Source: Sphingomonas montanisoli (GTDB taxonomy: Bacteria > Pseudomonadota > Alphaproteobacteria > Sphingomonadales > Sphingomonadaceae). From it: DNA of 64,000 bases. Position numbers and translations under genes: made by a program. The notes below the pieces were generated by a model. That model ran no database searches. It was given only the letters and a program-made list of their open reading frames with translations, and was not told where the DNA came from. Numbering within the stretch: the stretch's first letter is position 1; each line of letters opens with the position of its first letter. The stretch is from the NCBI RefSeq assembly GCF_008274695.1, contig NZ_VTOU01000007.1:1-64000 (forward strand), in the 5' to 3' direction. This document shows positions 1-6,855 of the stretch, one piece after another.

Positions 1-324
1 GGTGGTGCGAACGCCGGCACCAACTCGTGGTTGACGGTGTGCACGAGGGTGGTGACGCTGCCCTACGCCGCCGACGTGATCCTTCAGGCGTCGATGCAGC
101 AAAGCTACAGCTCAAGCGTCAAAACCTGGACGGCGCGGTTCAAAGCCAACGGAAACGTGGTCGAAGCGCGTGGTGGTGCGGGTGCCTACACCGACGTCCC
201 GTCAATCAACGGCATGACCAGTCTGCCAGCGGGAACGTACACGATCGACCTCGAATGGTTCGGTCTCGACAACACGATTTCGCTGACAGCTGCCAATCTT
301 ATCGTCGATCCGGCAATGAAATGA
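1..324 (+). CDS. phage tail-associated protein, C-terminal part
   Basis: The frame is open from the first base of the window, so the start lies outside it and only about 107 C-terminal residues are visible. The visible part is rich in Thr, Ser, Ala and Gly with alternating hydrophobic residues, which suggests an all-beta domain, and it has no signal or membrane segment. It sits 7 bases before a run of small, tightly packed same-strand genes that lead into a lysis cassette. In tailed-phage genomes that is the place of tail-tip or receptor-binding proteins. The role is inferred from position; no family motif was recognised. Confidence 0.5.
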   Translation, partial: GGANAGTNSWLTVCTRVVTLPYAADVILQASMQQSYSSSVKTWTARFKANGNVVEARGGAGAYTDVPSINGMTSLPAGTYTIDLEWFGLDNTISLTAANLIVDPAMK

Positions 325-331
325 GGGCCGC

Positions 332-898
332 ATGAAGTACGTCCACTATATCCTCTACCATCTCGAATCCGGCGCTCTCCTCCAGTGCGGCGGGCCGGTC
401 CTCGAAAGCGAGGTCGCGCGCCAGGCGCCGCCCGATCGGCCGTGGGGCGCGGTTGCGGTCGATGAGGATGCGCTGATCGTCGAGGAGGACGAAGCCGGCG
501 TGCCGCGCGCCTCGATCAACATGGTCGCGGTGCGTCGTTCCTCTATCGATCGCATCAACGCGGGGGCGGTGGCCGAGTTGGCCCGCCACCTGACACCCGG
601 CATGGCTGGCACCTACGCAGCCAAGCTGGCCGAGGCCGAGGCGCTTTCGGCCGATCCGGACGCGGCGGCACCGATGCTGCGAGCCGAAGCCGACGCCAGC
701 GGGCAGTCGCTCGCGGACGTGGCGGCGGCGGTGATCCAGCGGGCGCAGGAATGCCAGCAGATCCGCGCTGCAATCGAGGCCGCCCGCCAACAGGCGAAGG
801 CGGCGGCGCTCGCCGGCAACATTCCGGCGATGGTGGCGGCCGAGCAAGTCGATTGGGCGGCAGTCAGCGCCGCCGCTTTGGAAGGAGAAGAGGCATGA
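332..898 (+). CDS. phage tail-region protein, possible tail assembly protein
   Basis: The 188-residue protein has a compact N-terminal half (about 1-85) with short beta-like stretches. Its C-terminal half (about 95-180) is strongly helical, Ala/Glu/Arg-rich and probably coiled coil. Many phages place a small assembly protein or chaperone with such a helical tail directly after a tail-fibre gene, and the position here fits. The stop codon overlaps the next start as ATGA at 895-898, indicating translational coupling. No catalytic motif is visible and the specific family is not recognised. Confidence 0.55.
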   Translation: MKYVHYILYHLESGALLQCGGPVLESEVARQAPPDRPWGAVAVDEDALIVEEDEAGVPRASINMVAVRRSSIDRINAGAVAELARHLTPGMAGTYAAKLAEAEALSADPDAAAPMLRAEADASGQSLADVAAAVIQRAQECQQIRAAIEAARQQAKAAALAGNIPAMVAAEQVDWAAVSAAALEGEEA

Positions 899-1179
899 AC
901 GCGATGACGGATGAAGAATATCAGCAGCTGCAGTCGCAGGTGGCGGCGGAAGCCCAGCGTCGCGCGATGGATACGGCGGCGGCCAATGCGGAGCGGATCG
1001 CACCGTTGATGGCGATCACCGCGTCGGAGGCATTCGGCACGCTCAAGGCTGCGGTCGAGGCGCTGCCGGCCGAGCTGGCCGCCGACGCGGTGATCGGGCC
1101 GTGCATCAACGCGATCAAGGTGGGCATGGCCGGCGTGTTGAAGTTCGCGCCCGGCCCGGCGCCTGACGGCGGTAACTGA
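895..1179 (+). CDS. small prophage protein of unknown function
   Basis: This 94-residue protein starts at the ATG overlapping the previous stop (ATGA) and just after a purine-rich GGAAGGAGAAGAGG stretch that is a strong ribosome site. The N-terminal half is a charged amphipathic helix. The C-terminal half is Ala/Gly/Val-rich around residues 60-85 and could lie against a membrane, but it contains a Cys-Ile-Asn turn and is not a clean membrane helix. It belongs to the same transcription unit as the tail and lysis genes. Function is unknown. Confidence 0.55.
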   Translation: MNAMTDEEYQQLQSQVAAEAQRRAMDTAAANAERIAPLMAITASEAFGTLKAAVEALPAELAADAVIGPCINAIKVGMAGVLKFAPGPAPDGGN

Positions 1180-1231
1180 CGCGAAACCAAGGACATAGCC
1201 TCGGCGAAACCTAGAGGGATCGCCGCCTTCC

Positions 1232-1738
1232 ATGAACTTCGCCATGACCGCACAATGGCTGGTGCCGCTTGGGTCCCTCATTACTGCAATGCTGGGGGGC
1301 GGGCTTATCAAGGTCGTCCTCGACCACCTGCGCAGCAAACGCGCCCAGACTGACAGCGTAGCCCTGACGCTCGTTGAGACTCTGAAAGAGCGCGTCACGA
1401 CCCTCGAAGCCGAGATGAAGCGCGAGCGTGATGCGTGCGAGGCGCGGATCAGCCGCGTGGAGCAGCATAGCTGGCTTGTCCGCGAGCAGGCCGAAGCCCT
1501 CGACCAGATGCGCCGCCACCAGATGCGCAACAGCCGCCAGGTGATCGTCACCCTGCTCGATCTACTGGAGTTGGCGCCAACCCGCATCTCCGAAATTGTC
1601 GAGCGGACTCGGGGGCAGCTCAAGGACATCGACAACTCGGAAAACGCTGAACGTGAAGCCTTCATGGCGGCTCGGGCGGAAACGCTCAAGGCACTTGCCA
1701 AGCCCACGGACGAGGATTTGGCCGATGTTCGACCGTAA
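1232..1738 (+). CDS. membrane-anchored coiled-coil prophage protein
   Basis: The 168-residue protein begins with one hydrophobic segment (about residues 8-28). A long charged helical region follows (about 35-165) with heptad-like spacing, so it looks like a single-pass membrane protein with a coiled-coil tail. Such proteins occur next to phage lysis genes as holin-like or accessory lysis factors, but no family was recognised. It lies 52 bases after the previous gene and overlaps the start of the endolysin gene by 14 bases, so the two are probably co-translated. Confidence 0.55.
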   Translation: MNFAMTAQWLVPLGSLITAMLGGGLIKVVLDHLRSKRAQTDSVALTLVETLKERVTTLEAEMKRERDACEARISRVEQHSWLVREQAEALDQMRRHQMRNSRQVIVTLLDLLELAPTRISEIVERTRGQLKDIDNSENAEREAFMAARAETLKALAKPTDEDLADVRP

Positions 1739-2315
1739 GGCGCTCTTTGACAAGATCCGAGAGGTAAAGGGCCACCCCCTGACGCAAGCCGACGTCGATG
1801 CGGTCAACGCTGTGCTGGATGGCTTGCAGCCGGGCACCGACCCGCGATGGTTGATCGAAGCCCGCAAGGATTTGGGCTTGAAGGAAATCCCCGGCGCCCA
1901 GCACGCGCCCCGGATCATCAACATGCTCAAGCTGCTGCGCTACCCATTTAGCGACGACGAGACACCGTGGTGCGGAACGGCAATGGCCGCTTGGATGACG
2001 CAGGCCGGGATCGCTCCACCTCCACAGGCGTATAGGGCGGCGAACTGGCGCGATTGGGGAATGCCCTGCACGCCTCAAGTCGGCGCGGTGGGCGTGAAGT
2101 CTCGCGTTGGCGGCAACCACGTCACGATGATCGTTGGCATCACCGCCGATCGCAAATTCTACAAGGGGCTGGGCGCGAACCAGTCGAACGGGGTCAACAT
2201 CGCCGACTTCCCGGTCGACGTGATCGACAGTTTTCGGTGGCCTTCGACCGTCGCGGTGGCTGGGTTGTCGCTGCCGGTGATGCCGCGCGGGACTTTGGTA
2301 GGGAGTGAGGCATGA
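1725..2315 (+). CDS. phage endolysin-like CHAP/NlpC-type hydrolase (TIGR02594-like)
   Basis: This 196-residue protein would cleave peptidoglycan at the end of the lytic cycle. The ATG at 1725 is preferred because the coding signature begins there; an upstream in-frame ATG at 1596 lies inside the preceding gene. Residues 1-40 look like a small helical module. The rest resembles the TIGR02594/CHAP type: a WLIEARKDLGLKE block, a TPWCGTAMAAW block holding the presumed nucleophilic Cys, and a GNHVTMIVG block holding the His. No signal peptide is present, so export would depend on the holin. The stop overlaps the next start by four bases. Confidence 0.8.
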   Translation: MFDRKALFDKIREVKGHPLTQADVDAVNAVLDGLQPGTDPRWLIEARKDLGLKEIPGAQHAPRIINMLKLLRYPFSDDETPWCGTAMAAWMTQAGIAPPPQAYRAANWRDWGMPCTPQVGAVGVKSRVGGNHVTMIVGITADRKFYKGLGANQSNGVNIADFPVDVIDSFRWPSTVAVAGLSLPVMPRGTLVGSEA

Positions 2316-2671
2316 CCGACTTCGCCGCCCGCGTTCGCCGCGTCCGAATGAAGGACGGCGCCGACGTGCATGTGCTTCATACGCCGCGCGTTCATAAGAA
2401 CGAGAATGGTGATCCTGAAAACTTGCTCGGCAAGATTGTGCAACACGCCAAGCAAGTCGTCGACTTCGACACAGAGGGGTCAAGGCTCGATGGCTTTTTG
2501 ATCATCGGATTTTTCGATGATGGATCGTCCAGCCTCAGCTTTCGGACCCCAGACCGACTGCCATCCGCTCTCATCCCGGCATATGTGACCGAGTTGGTCC
2601 GCCGGGATACGGTCGTCAACCGTGAAGCCGAACGCGTGTTCGACGCCAAGTTCGAATGGGTCGAGCGATGA
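2312..2671 (+). CDS. hypothetical prophage protein in the lysis region
   Basis: The 119-residue soluble protein starts in an ATGA overlap with the endolysin gene and ends in an ATGA overlap with the holin-like gene, so it is translated as part of the lysis unit. It contains a charged N-terminus, a central hydrophobic strand stretch ending in FDDGSSSLSF, and a basic C-terminus. That pattern suggests a small alpha/beta protein. No motif or family was recognised. It could be an anti-holin or a moron protein, but nothing in the sequence decides this. Confidence 0.5.
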   Translation: MTDFAARVRRVRMKDGADVHVLHTPRVHKNENGDPENLLGKIVQHAKQVVDFDTEGSRLDGFLIIGFFDDGSSSLSFRTPDRLPSALIPAYVTELVRRDTVVNREAERVFDAKFEWVER

Positions 2672-2937
2672 CCCCCACCCGCGTCCCCCACCTCCGCATC
2701 GTGGTCGCGGCCACCATCATGGCGATCCTTGGCTATGCCGGGTTTAGCCTGTGGGTCGTGCTGTGGTCGCAGGACGCGGCGATGAAGGGCGACGTGATCG
2801 GGACGTGGAAGTCGTTCGCGGTACTGGCGTTCGGCTTCTGGCTGGGTTCGTCGAGTGCCGGGAAGGCCAAGGACGAGACGCCTACGGGCACACCGGCCGA
2901 CCCCGTCAGCGTCGTTCCGCAGGAGCCCGCGCAATGA
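2668..2937 (+). CDS. holin-like small membrane protein
   Basis: Starting at the ATG that overlaps the previous stop, the protein has 89 residues. It has a short basic N-terminus, two hydrophobic segments (about residues 10-30 and 45-65) separated by a charged turn, and a hydrophilic Pro/Glu/Lys tail. This is the layout of class II holins or similar phage pore proteins. Its place between an endolysin and a spanin pair supports that role. Assignment rests on topology and position, not sequence similarity. The gene ends in an ATGA overlap with the i-spanin gene. Confidence 0.6.
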   Translation: MTPTRVPHLRIVVAATIMAILGYAGFSLWVVLWSQDAAMKGDVIGTWKSFAVLAFGFWLGSSSAGKAKDETPTGTPADPVSVVPQEPAQ

Positions 2938-3323
2938 TCCCCCTCGCACTCGCATGGCTCAAGCCCAAGCTGCTCGCGGCACTCCCCTACCTGTTCTTCG
3001 CGCTGGTCGTCGGCGGCGTGTGCCTGTGGATCAACGGGCTGCGCGAGACGGTGGAGGAGCAGGCGGCGGCGATCGGGAAACTGCAAACCGACCTGGCGGC
3101 CGAGCAACTGGCGCGGCGGAAGGATGTGGCTGGGCTGACGGCGCTGTCATCGGGCCTCGCACAAGCCGCGACGGACACGGCCAAGGATCAAGCCATCCTC
3201 GAAAGGACAATCGACCATGCGAACCCGGCACCCGCTTCCGCTGGCCTTGCTTCTCTGCTCGACTGCCTGCGGACCAAAGATCGCGGTGGAGAGTGCGCCC
3301 CCGCCGCCAGCACTGGTCGCTGA
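2934..3323 (+). CDS. inner-membrane spanin subunit (Rz-like)
   Basis: The 129-residue product has a single N-terminal membrane segment (about residues 8-32) and then a periplasmic helical stretch with coiled-coil character (about 35-105). This is the topology of an i-spanin, which with its outer-membrane partner fuses the inner and outer membranes in the last step of Gram-negative phage lysis. The ATG at 2934 overlaps the preceding stop. The partner gene starts inside this one in the +1 frame, as in lambda Rz/Rz1. Sequence similarity to lambda Rz itself is not obvious, as is usual for spanins. Confidence 0.7.
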   Translation: MIPLALAWLKPKLLAALPYLFFALVVGGVCLWINGLRETVEEQAAAIGKLQTDLAAEQLARRKDVAGLTALSSGLAQAATDTAKDQAILERTIDHANPAPASAGLASLLDCLRTKDRGGECAPAASTGR

Positions 3324-3459
3324 TCTACCGGCCGATCCTGCCGTGCCCGAGGTGGTGAACGAGGCGACGGCGGGGCAGTATATCGTGGATCTGCGAGGGG
3401 CGCTGCGCAATGTCAGGGCGCGATATGAGGCGTTGAGGGCTTGGGCAACGGGCCAGTAG
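3217..3459 (+). CDS. outer-membrane spanin lipoprotein (Rz1-like), embedded start
   Basis: The 80-residue protein starts within the i-spanin gene in another frame (107-base overlap) and extends past it. Residues 1-18 form a short basic and hydrophobic signal ending in STAC. This is an imperfect but plausible lipobox with the lipidated Cys at residue 18. A proline-rich stretch (PPPPA) follows, as is common in o-spanins. It would be anchored in the outer membrane and meet the i-spanin in the periplasm. It is the last gene of the rightward prophage transcription unit. Confidence 0.7.
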   Translation: MRTRHPLPLALLLCSTACGPKIAVESAPPPPALVADLPADPAVPEVVNEATAGQYIVDLRGALRNVRARYEALRAWATGQ

Positions 3460-3462
3460 GGC

Positions 3463-3487
3463 AACTATTCGGAAATTCCGAATAGTT
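3463..3487. repeat. perfect 25-base palindrome after the lysis genes
   Basis: Two perfect 12-base arms (AACTATTCGGAA and its complement) flank a single central base, four bases after the stop of the o-spanin gene. No T-run follows, so it is not a standard intrinsic terminator. The near-zero spacer and A/T-rich composition resemble a protein-binding operator or recombination site more than an RNA hairpin. The function is unknown. Confidence 0.6.
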
Positions 3488-3513
3488 CGATTTCCACGAG
3501 CGATCGCAACGGC

Positions 3514-3543
3514 TTACGGGTTAAATACGGGCAAATCCCGTAA
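3514..3543. repeat. second inverted repeat with a repeated TACGGG half-site
   Basis: TTACGGG at 3514-3520 and TACGGG at 3526-3531 are two direct copies of the same half-site. Both can pair with CCCGTAA at 3537-3543, and the closer pair leaves a 5-base spacer. The following DNA is A/T-rich (AATTATAAACTA), and the arrangement could be a promoter with an operator or a weak terminator. It lies in the non-coding stretch at the prophage edge. Confidence 0.4.
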
Positions 3544-3586
3544 TTATAAACTACCCCATTTCGCCCACCCATGCTACACCCTCCCG

Positions 3587-3672
3587 GTGATCGCGGCGGC
3601 GTCTTACGCTGGGCAGTTGTATGGCCCATCTCGCACTAGCCTCAGGCTGAAGAAGAGATAGCCCGCGATCAC
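3587..3672 (+). ncRNA. candidate structured RNA with a closing stem and two internal hairpins
   Basis: A perfect 10-base stem (3587-3596 with 3663-3672) closes an 86-base region. Inside are a GGGC/GCCC hairpin (3611-3614 with 3624-3627) and an ATCTC/GAGAT stem (3628-3632 with 3655-3659). The second stem contains a smaller AGCCT/AGGCT hairpin (3638-3642, 3644-3648). The result is a tidy three-way junction. No reading frame covers the region, and a GCCCC/GGGGC hairpin follows at about 3673-3689. The pairings are directly visible; strand, expression and function are not known, and no known RNA family was recognised. Confidence 0.4.
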
Positions 3673-3722
3673 GCCCCGGCTGTTGGGGCTCTCCCTATAC
3701 CCTCCCACCGGCGGCGGGGGTC

Positions 3723-3908
3723 TCAAATCGCGACGTAGGCACCTTCACCGCCCTCCTGCATCGCTTGCCATATTTCGTCGCAGTAGACGCCCCAGCGATC
3801 AACATTGTCCCACATGCGCTTGAGCATGGGCGTTGAGAGCGCGCGAAACTGCTCCAAGATGTCTCCGTCAAAGTCGATCATCGGCTCAAGATACACGACA
3901 TTGCTCAC
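3723..3908 (-). CDS. small hypothetical protein at the prophage edge
   Basis: This 61-residue minus-strand protein points against the lysis genes. It is acidic, with a regular helical-looking sequence (LEQFRALSTPMLKRMW) and an aromatic stretch near residues 33-46. That looks like a real small protein rather than a chance frame. It has no signal or membrane segment. Its position between the phage lysis module and the tRNA fragment suggests a moron gene expressed from its own promoter. No family was recognised. Confidence 0.45.
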   Translation of the reverse strand: MSNVVYLEPMIDFDGDILEQFRALSTPMLKRMWDNVDRWGVYCDEIWQAMQEGGEGAYVAI

Positions 3909-4069
3909 GCCCCCGCTCCCCGGTTCAGGGCGGAGGGGGTGGCAACCTTTGCTCTAGGGTTCGCTATGAACCTCTGAACCCCGGAATGGGCGGACAAAGC
4001 CGGAACATCGCGGAAGCGTGGGCGGGCAGAACCTAGCGTTTCCGGGCATTGCGGCGTGCGAGCGCCGTG

Positions 4070-4114
<45 letters not shown>

Positions 4115-4118
4115 GATT

Positions 4119-4397
4119 TCAAGCGTCTTCGTCCTCGTCGCCGTCCATTTCGGCGTCGACCATGTCCATGAATTCGCGCGCGCTCTCGCGCTCATCCTCA
4201 TCCTCGAACGCGTCTTCGAGGTCGGGGGCGACGCCGAGCATGTACATGAGCGACCACAAGGCAAAACGGCGACCCTCATCGCGTTCCAGCCCGAACTGCA
4301 GCCGCAGCCGGTCGGTCCCGGCGACGAGCGCCTCGGGCGGGAGGTCGGCAATGTCCTGGGTGCCGAAGAATTGGACGAGGAGCTGATCGAAATCCAT
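4119..4397 (-). CDS. small acidic hypothetical protein
   Basis: The 92-residue protein is helical and very acidic. Its last 35 residues are dominated by Glu and Asp (for example EDEDERESAREFMDMVDAE). It ends 5 bases beyond the CCA of the tRNA-Thr fragment, so it is probably the first host gene after the integrated element and lies downstream of the intact tRNA in uninfected relatives. No enzymatic motif, signal or membrane segment is visible. Function is unknown. Confidence 0.6.
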   Translation of the reverse strand: MDFDQLLVQFFGTQDIADLPPEALVAGTDRLRLQFGLERDEGRRFALWSLMYMLGVAPDLEDAFEDEDERESAREFMDMVDAEMDGDEDEDA

Positions 4398-4406
4398 TGG
4401 ATACTC

Positions 4407-5384
4407 TTAATCCAAACGGCTTTTTCGCACCACAAATGTCTGCGATATGGCCGGCATATCAGCGATCGCCATATCCTCGCGGACTTCGAGCACCTCGCAT
4501 CCGGATGCAGCAAACCTGCGGAAAAGGACGTGCTGCGGGATCGCGTGGATTTCCATGAGAGGCTGTTCGGTAGCCATGTAGATCGCTGGATCGAATCGAT
4601 AGCCTTCGATGAAGGTCGGGATTTGGAATATCGCCACGCCGCTTGGGCGCAAACGGTCCAACAAGGATGCGAGGATGGACAGTGCCACCGGCGGCGGATT
4701 GTGTTGAAGGACGATAAAGGAGACGATAAGATGGGCTTCAGGCAGTGTGCTGATATCCTCGATCTTCAATATCTGGCGAAACTCAGCGTTCGAAGCGGAA
4801 GTCTGCTCTGCCCGCTGGCAGGCGAGGCGCAGGTGCTCGGGCGAAATATCGACACCTATAACTGCGTCGTAACGCTCGGCTAGATTAAGCGTGATTCGCC
4901 CAACTCCGCAACCATAGTCGATCACCGTCGCCAACTGAGAAGGATCGATGCCAACGCGACGTAGCGTGCAATCAATCATGTGGCACAGCGTCGATCCCGA
5001 CTGATAAAAGTTGTCGAGGTTCGCCTCAATGTTCTCTGGTGTGAACTCGTTCCCGGTTATCACGGACCAATGTGCCGCCTCTTTGCCCAGGGTGGTCCAT
5101 GACTGCTGAATGCGCGTGAGCATAGTAGCTAGCAATTCTTGGGAACAGTCGGTTTCGATGGGATTGTCGCGTTCGTAAATCGCACGGCCCAGAGCGGCTC
5201 CTTTACCCTTGAGTTCATCGCTAGACAGCATTCCCTCGCGGAGACCTCGATAATCAGTCTCTCCACGCAGGATTCGAGCTACATGATGATCGAGGCCGCC
5301 CGGATCTGCCTGTCGGCCTAATATCCAGAAGTATGCCGATTCAACGGCCTGAGCGACTTCATCCTTATGCATCTGTTCGTTCAT
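4407..5384 (-). CDS. DUF4214-like / class I SAM-dependent methyltransferase fusion
   Basis: The 325-residue protein has two parts. Residues 1-65 (AYFWILGRQADPGGLDHHV and LREGMLSSDE) resemble the DUF4214-type module found on cell-surface and glycan-related proteins. Residues about 130-320 form a Rossmann methyltransferase: motif I is VIDYGCGVGRITLNLAERY, followed by VIGVDIS. The ATG at 5384 is chosen because the frame upstream is arginine-rich noise. The gene is clearly more A/T-rich than its neighbours and lies beside the prophage border, which suggests transfer. The substrate is unknown; surface glycan or lipid methylation is a guess from the fusion. Confidence 0.7.
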   Translation of the reverse strand: MNEQMHKDEVAQAVESAYFWILGRQADPGGLDHHVARILRGETDYRGLREGMLSSDELKGKGAALGRAIYERDNPIETDCSQELLATMLTRIQQSWTTLGKEAAHWSVITGNEFTPENIEANLDNFYQSGSTLCHMIDCTLRRVGIDPSQLATVIDYGCGVGRITLNLAERYDAVIGVDISPEHLRLACQRAEQTSASNAEFRQILKIEDISTLPEAHLIVSFIVLQHNPPPVALSILASLLDRLRPSGVAIFQIPTFIEGYRFDPAIYMATEQPLMEIHAIPQHVLFRRFAASGCEVLEVREDMAIADMPAISQTFVVRKSRLD

Positions 5385-5416
5385 CCGGCCTGATCCTGAA
5401 TTTCTTCTTATTGCTA

Positions 5417-6706
5417 TCAAAATGCGAACCTTGCACCTACCCCGAACACGATCGCACGCGCGTCGGTGGTACCGTTGGTCAGGATCGAGGTCGCGACGGG
5501 GGTTCCTTCGAACGCGATCGCCTGCCGATCGACGCTTTCCTTGTCGAACAGTATATATTCGGCGGCGGCGTCGAGCGTGATCGTCTCGTTCAGCTTCGTG
5601 CTGGCGCCGGCAGCGATCGCGGTGCGGTTGCCGTCGGGGACGTTGGGATCGCGGCGGCCGTCCTGCGTGGGGGTCTGGTCGCGATAGGCGCCGCCTCGCA
5701 CCGTGATTTCGGGGTTGATCTGATAGTCGAAGCCCGCCGCGACCGTCCATGTGTCGCGATAATCCTCGGGCACGAAAGCGCCGGGGGGCACGGCCAGGCG
5801 GATACGATCGAACTTCGCCCAGCCAAAACGGCTGATTTGCGCGTTGAGGGTCAGCGCGTCGGTGGCCTTCACCCGCACGGCGCCGATGATCTGCCACGGC
5901 GTCATGAAGGTCGCGGTGGTGTCGAACTTGGTGTTCGAGTTGGCGAGCGGGCCGAGCAGCCCCGAAATGGTGATATCGCCGCCGAACTTATGCTTGATCG
6001 CCGACTTGTAGCTGAGGCCCAGGCTCACCCGTTCGCCCACATATTGCGCGCCGGCGCTGAAGCCGAGGTCGAGCGCGTTGCCCTTCAACGCCTGCGATCC
6101 GTCGGGCAGGGTCGCGAGCACATTGGGCAGCCGCTTCTGCAGCGTCGCATCGGCATATTCGATGTTGAGGCCCGCGCCGACGCGGAACTGTTCGGTCAGC
6201 TTGATGCCGATCGAGGGTTGGACGTCGATCGTGATCAGCTTGGTCTTGTCGGCGATGTAACGGGTCCAGCTGTCTGCCTCATAGTCCGTCGTCAGGCTGA
6301 ACGGAGACGACAGAGCGATACCCACCGTGATGCGATCATTCAGCGGCACCGCGATCGAGGCGGAAGGAAGGATGCCTTTCTTGGCCGGATTGCCCGGCGT
6401 CAGATCGCCACCCACCGGCGCGGCGGGCTGACCGGGGCGCTGGATCCGCGTCCCGGCGTCGCGGACATTGGCGTCGGGAAGGATCAGCGCCGCGCCGATC
6501 GCCGCGTGGGTGCGGGGGCTGCCGGCGATCGATGCGGGGTTCCACCACAGCATGTCCGATCCCTGATCGGTCGCCTCGCCCGAAAAGGCGTGGCCCGCGG
6601 CGCGGATCGACTGTTCGGCCAGATAGAAGCTGGTGGCCTTGGCCGGCACGGCGGCAATAATCGCCAGGGCAACGAGGGTCGCCCGGCCACACGACAATAT
6701 ACGCAT
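5417..6706 (-). CDS. fadL: outer-membrane long-chain fatty acid/hydrocarbon transporter (FadL/OmpP1 family)
   Basis: The 429-residue protein starts at 6706 with a signal peptide (MRILSCGRATLVALAI followed by PAKA). The mature N-terminus is typical of the family: SFYLAEQSIRAAGHAFSG, then the conserved MLWWNPASIAG motif of the FadL hatch. The remainder is alternating beta-strands ending in the outer-membrane signature Phe (VGARFAF). FadL-type porins carry hydrophobic compounds across the outer membrane, so this may supply substrates for the catabolic genes in the window. It is divergent from the MBL/cyclase operon, with 149 bases between them. Confidence 0.9.
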   Translation of the reverse strand: MRILSCGRATLVALAIIAAVPAKATSFYLAEQSIRAAGHAFSGEATDQGSDMLWWNPASIAGSPRTHAAIGAALILPDANVRDAGTRIQRPGQPAAPVGGDLTPGNPAKKGILPSASIAVPLNDRITVGIALSSPFSLTTDYEADSWTRYIADKTKLITIDVQPSIGIKLTEQFRVGAGLNIEYADATLQKRLPNVLATLPDGSQALKGNALDLGFSAGAQYVGERVSLGLSYKSAIKHKFGGDITISGLLGPLANSNTKFDTTATFMTPWQIIGAVRVKATDALTLNAQISRFGWAKFDRIRLAVPPGAFVPEDYRDTWTVAAGFDYQINPEITVRGGAYRDQTPTQDGRRDPNVPDGNRTAIAAGASTKLNETITLDAAAEYILFDKESVDRQAIAFEGTPVATSILTNGTTDARAIVFGVGARFAF

Positions 6707-6855
6707 CGCCACGATCCCCGTTTTCGGTCCCTCAATAGGGCGCACCCGCGAAACGACATAAGTCAAATCAGGACTCTCCGCCAGTCGGCACTGGACAAAC
6801 ACGGCGCTTCACTATCAAATCCGCGCCGCAACTGAGATCACAGGGAGATCTCGCC

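Noticed and set aside
5385-5897. A 171-residue N-terminal extension of the methyltransferase
   Set aside because: It is Arg/Asp-rich, overlaps the FadL gene on the same strand in another frame and has no family resemblance.
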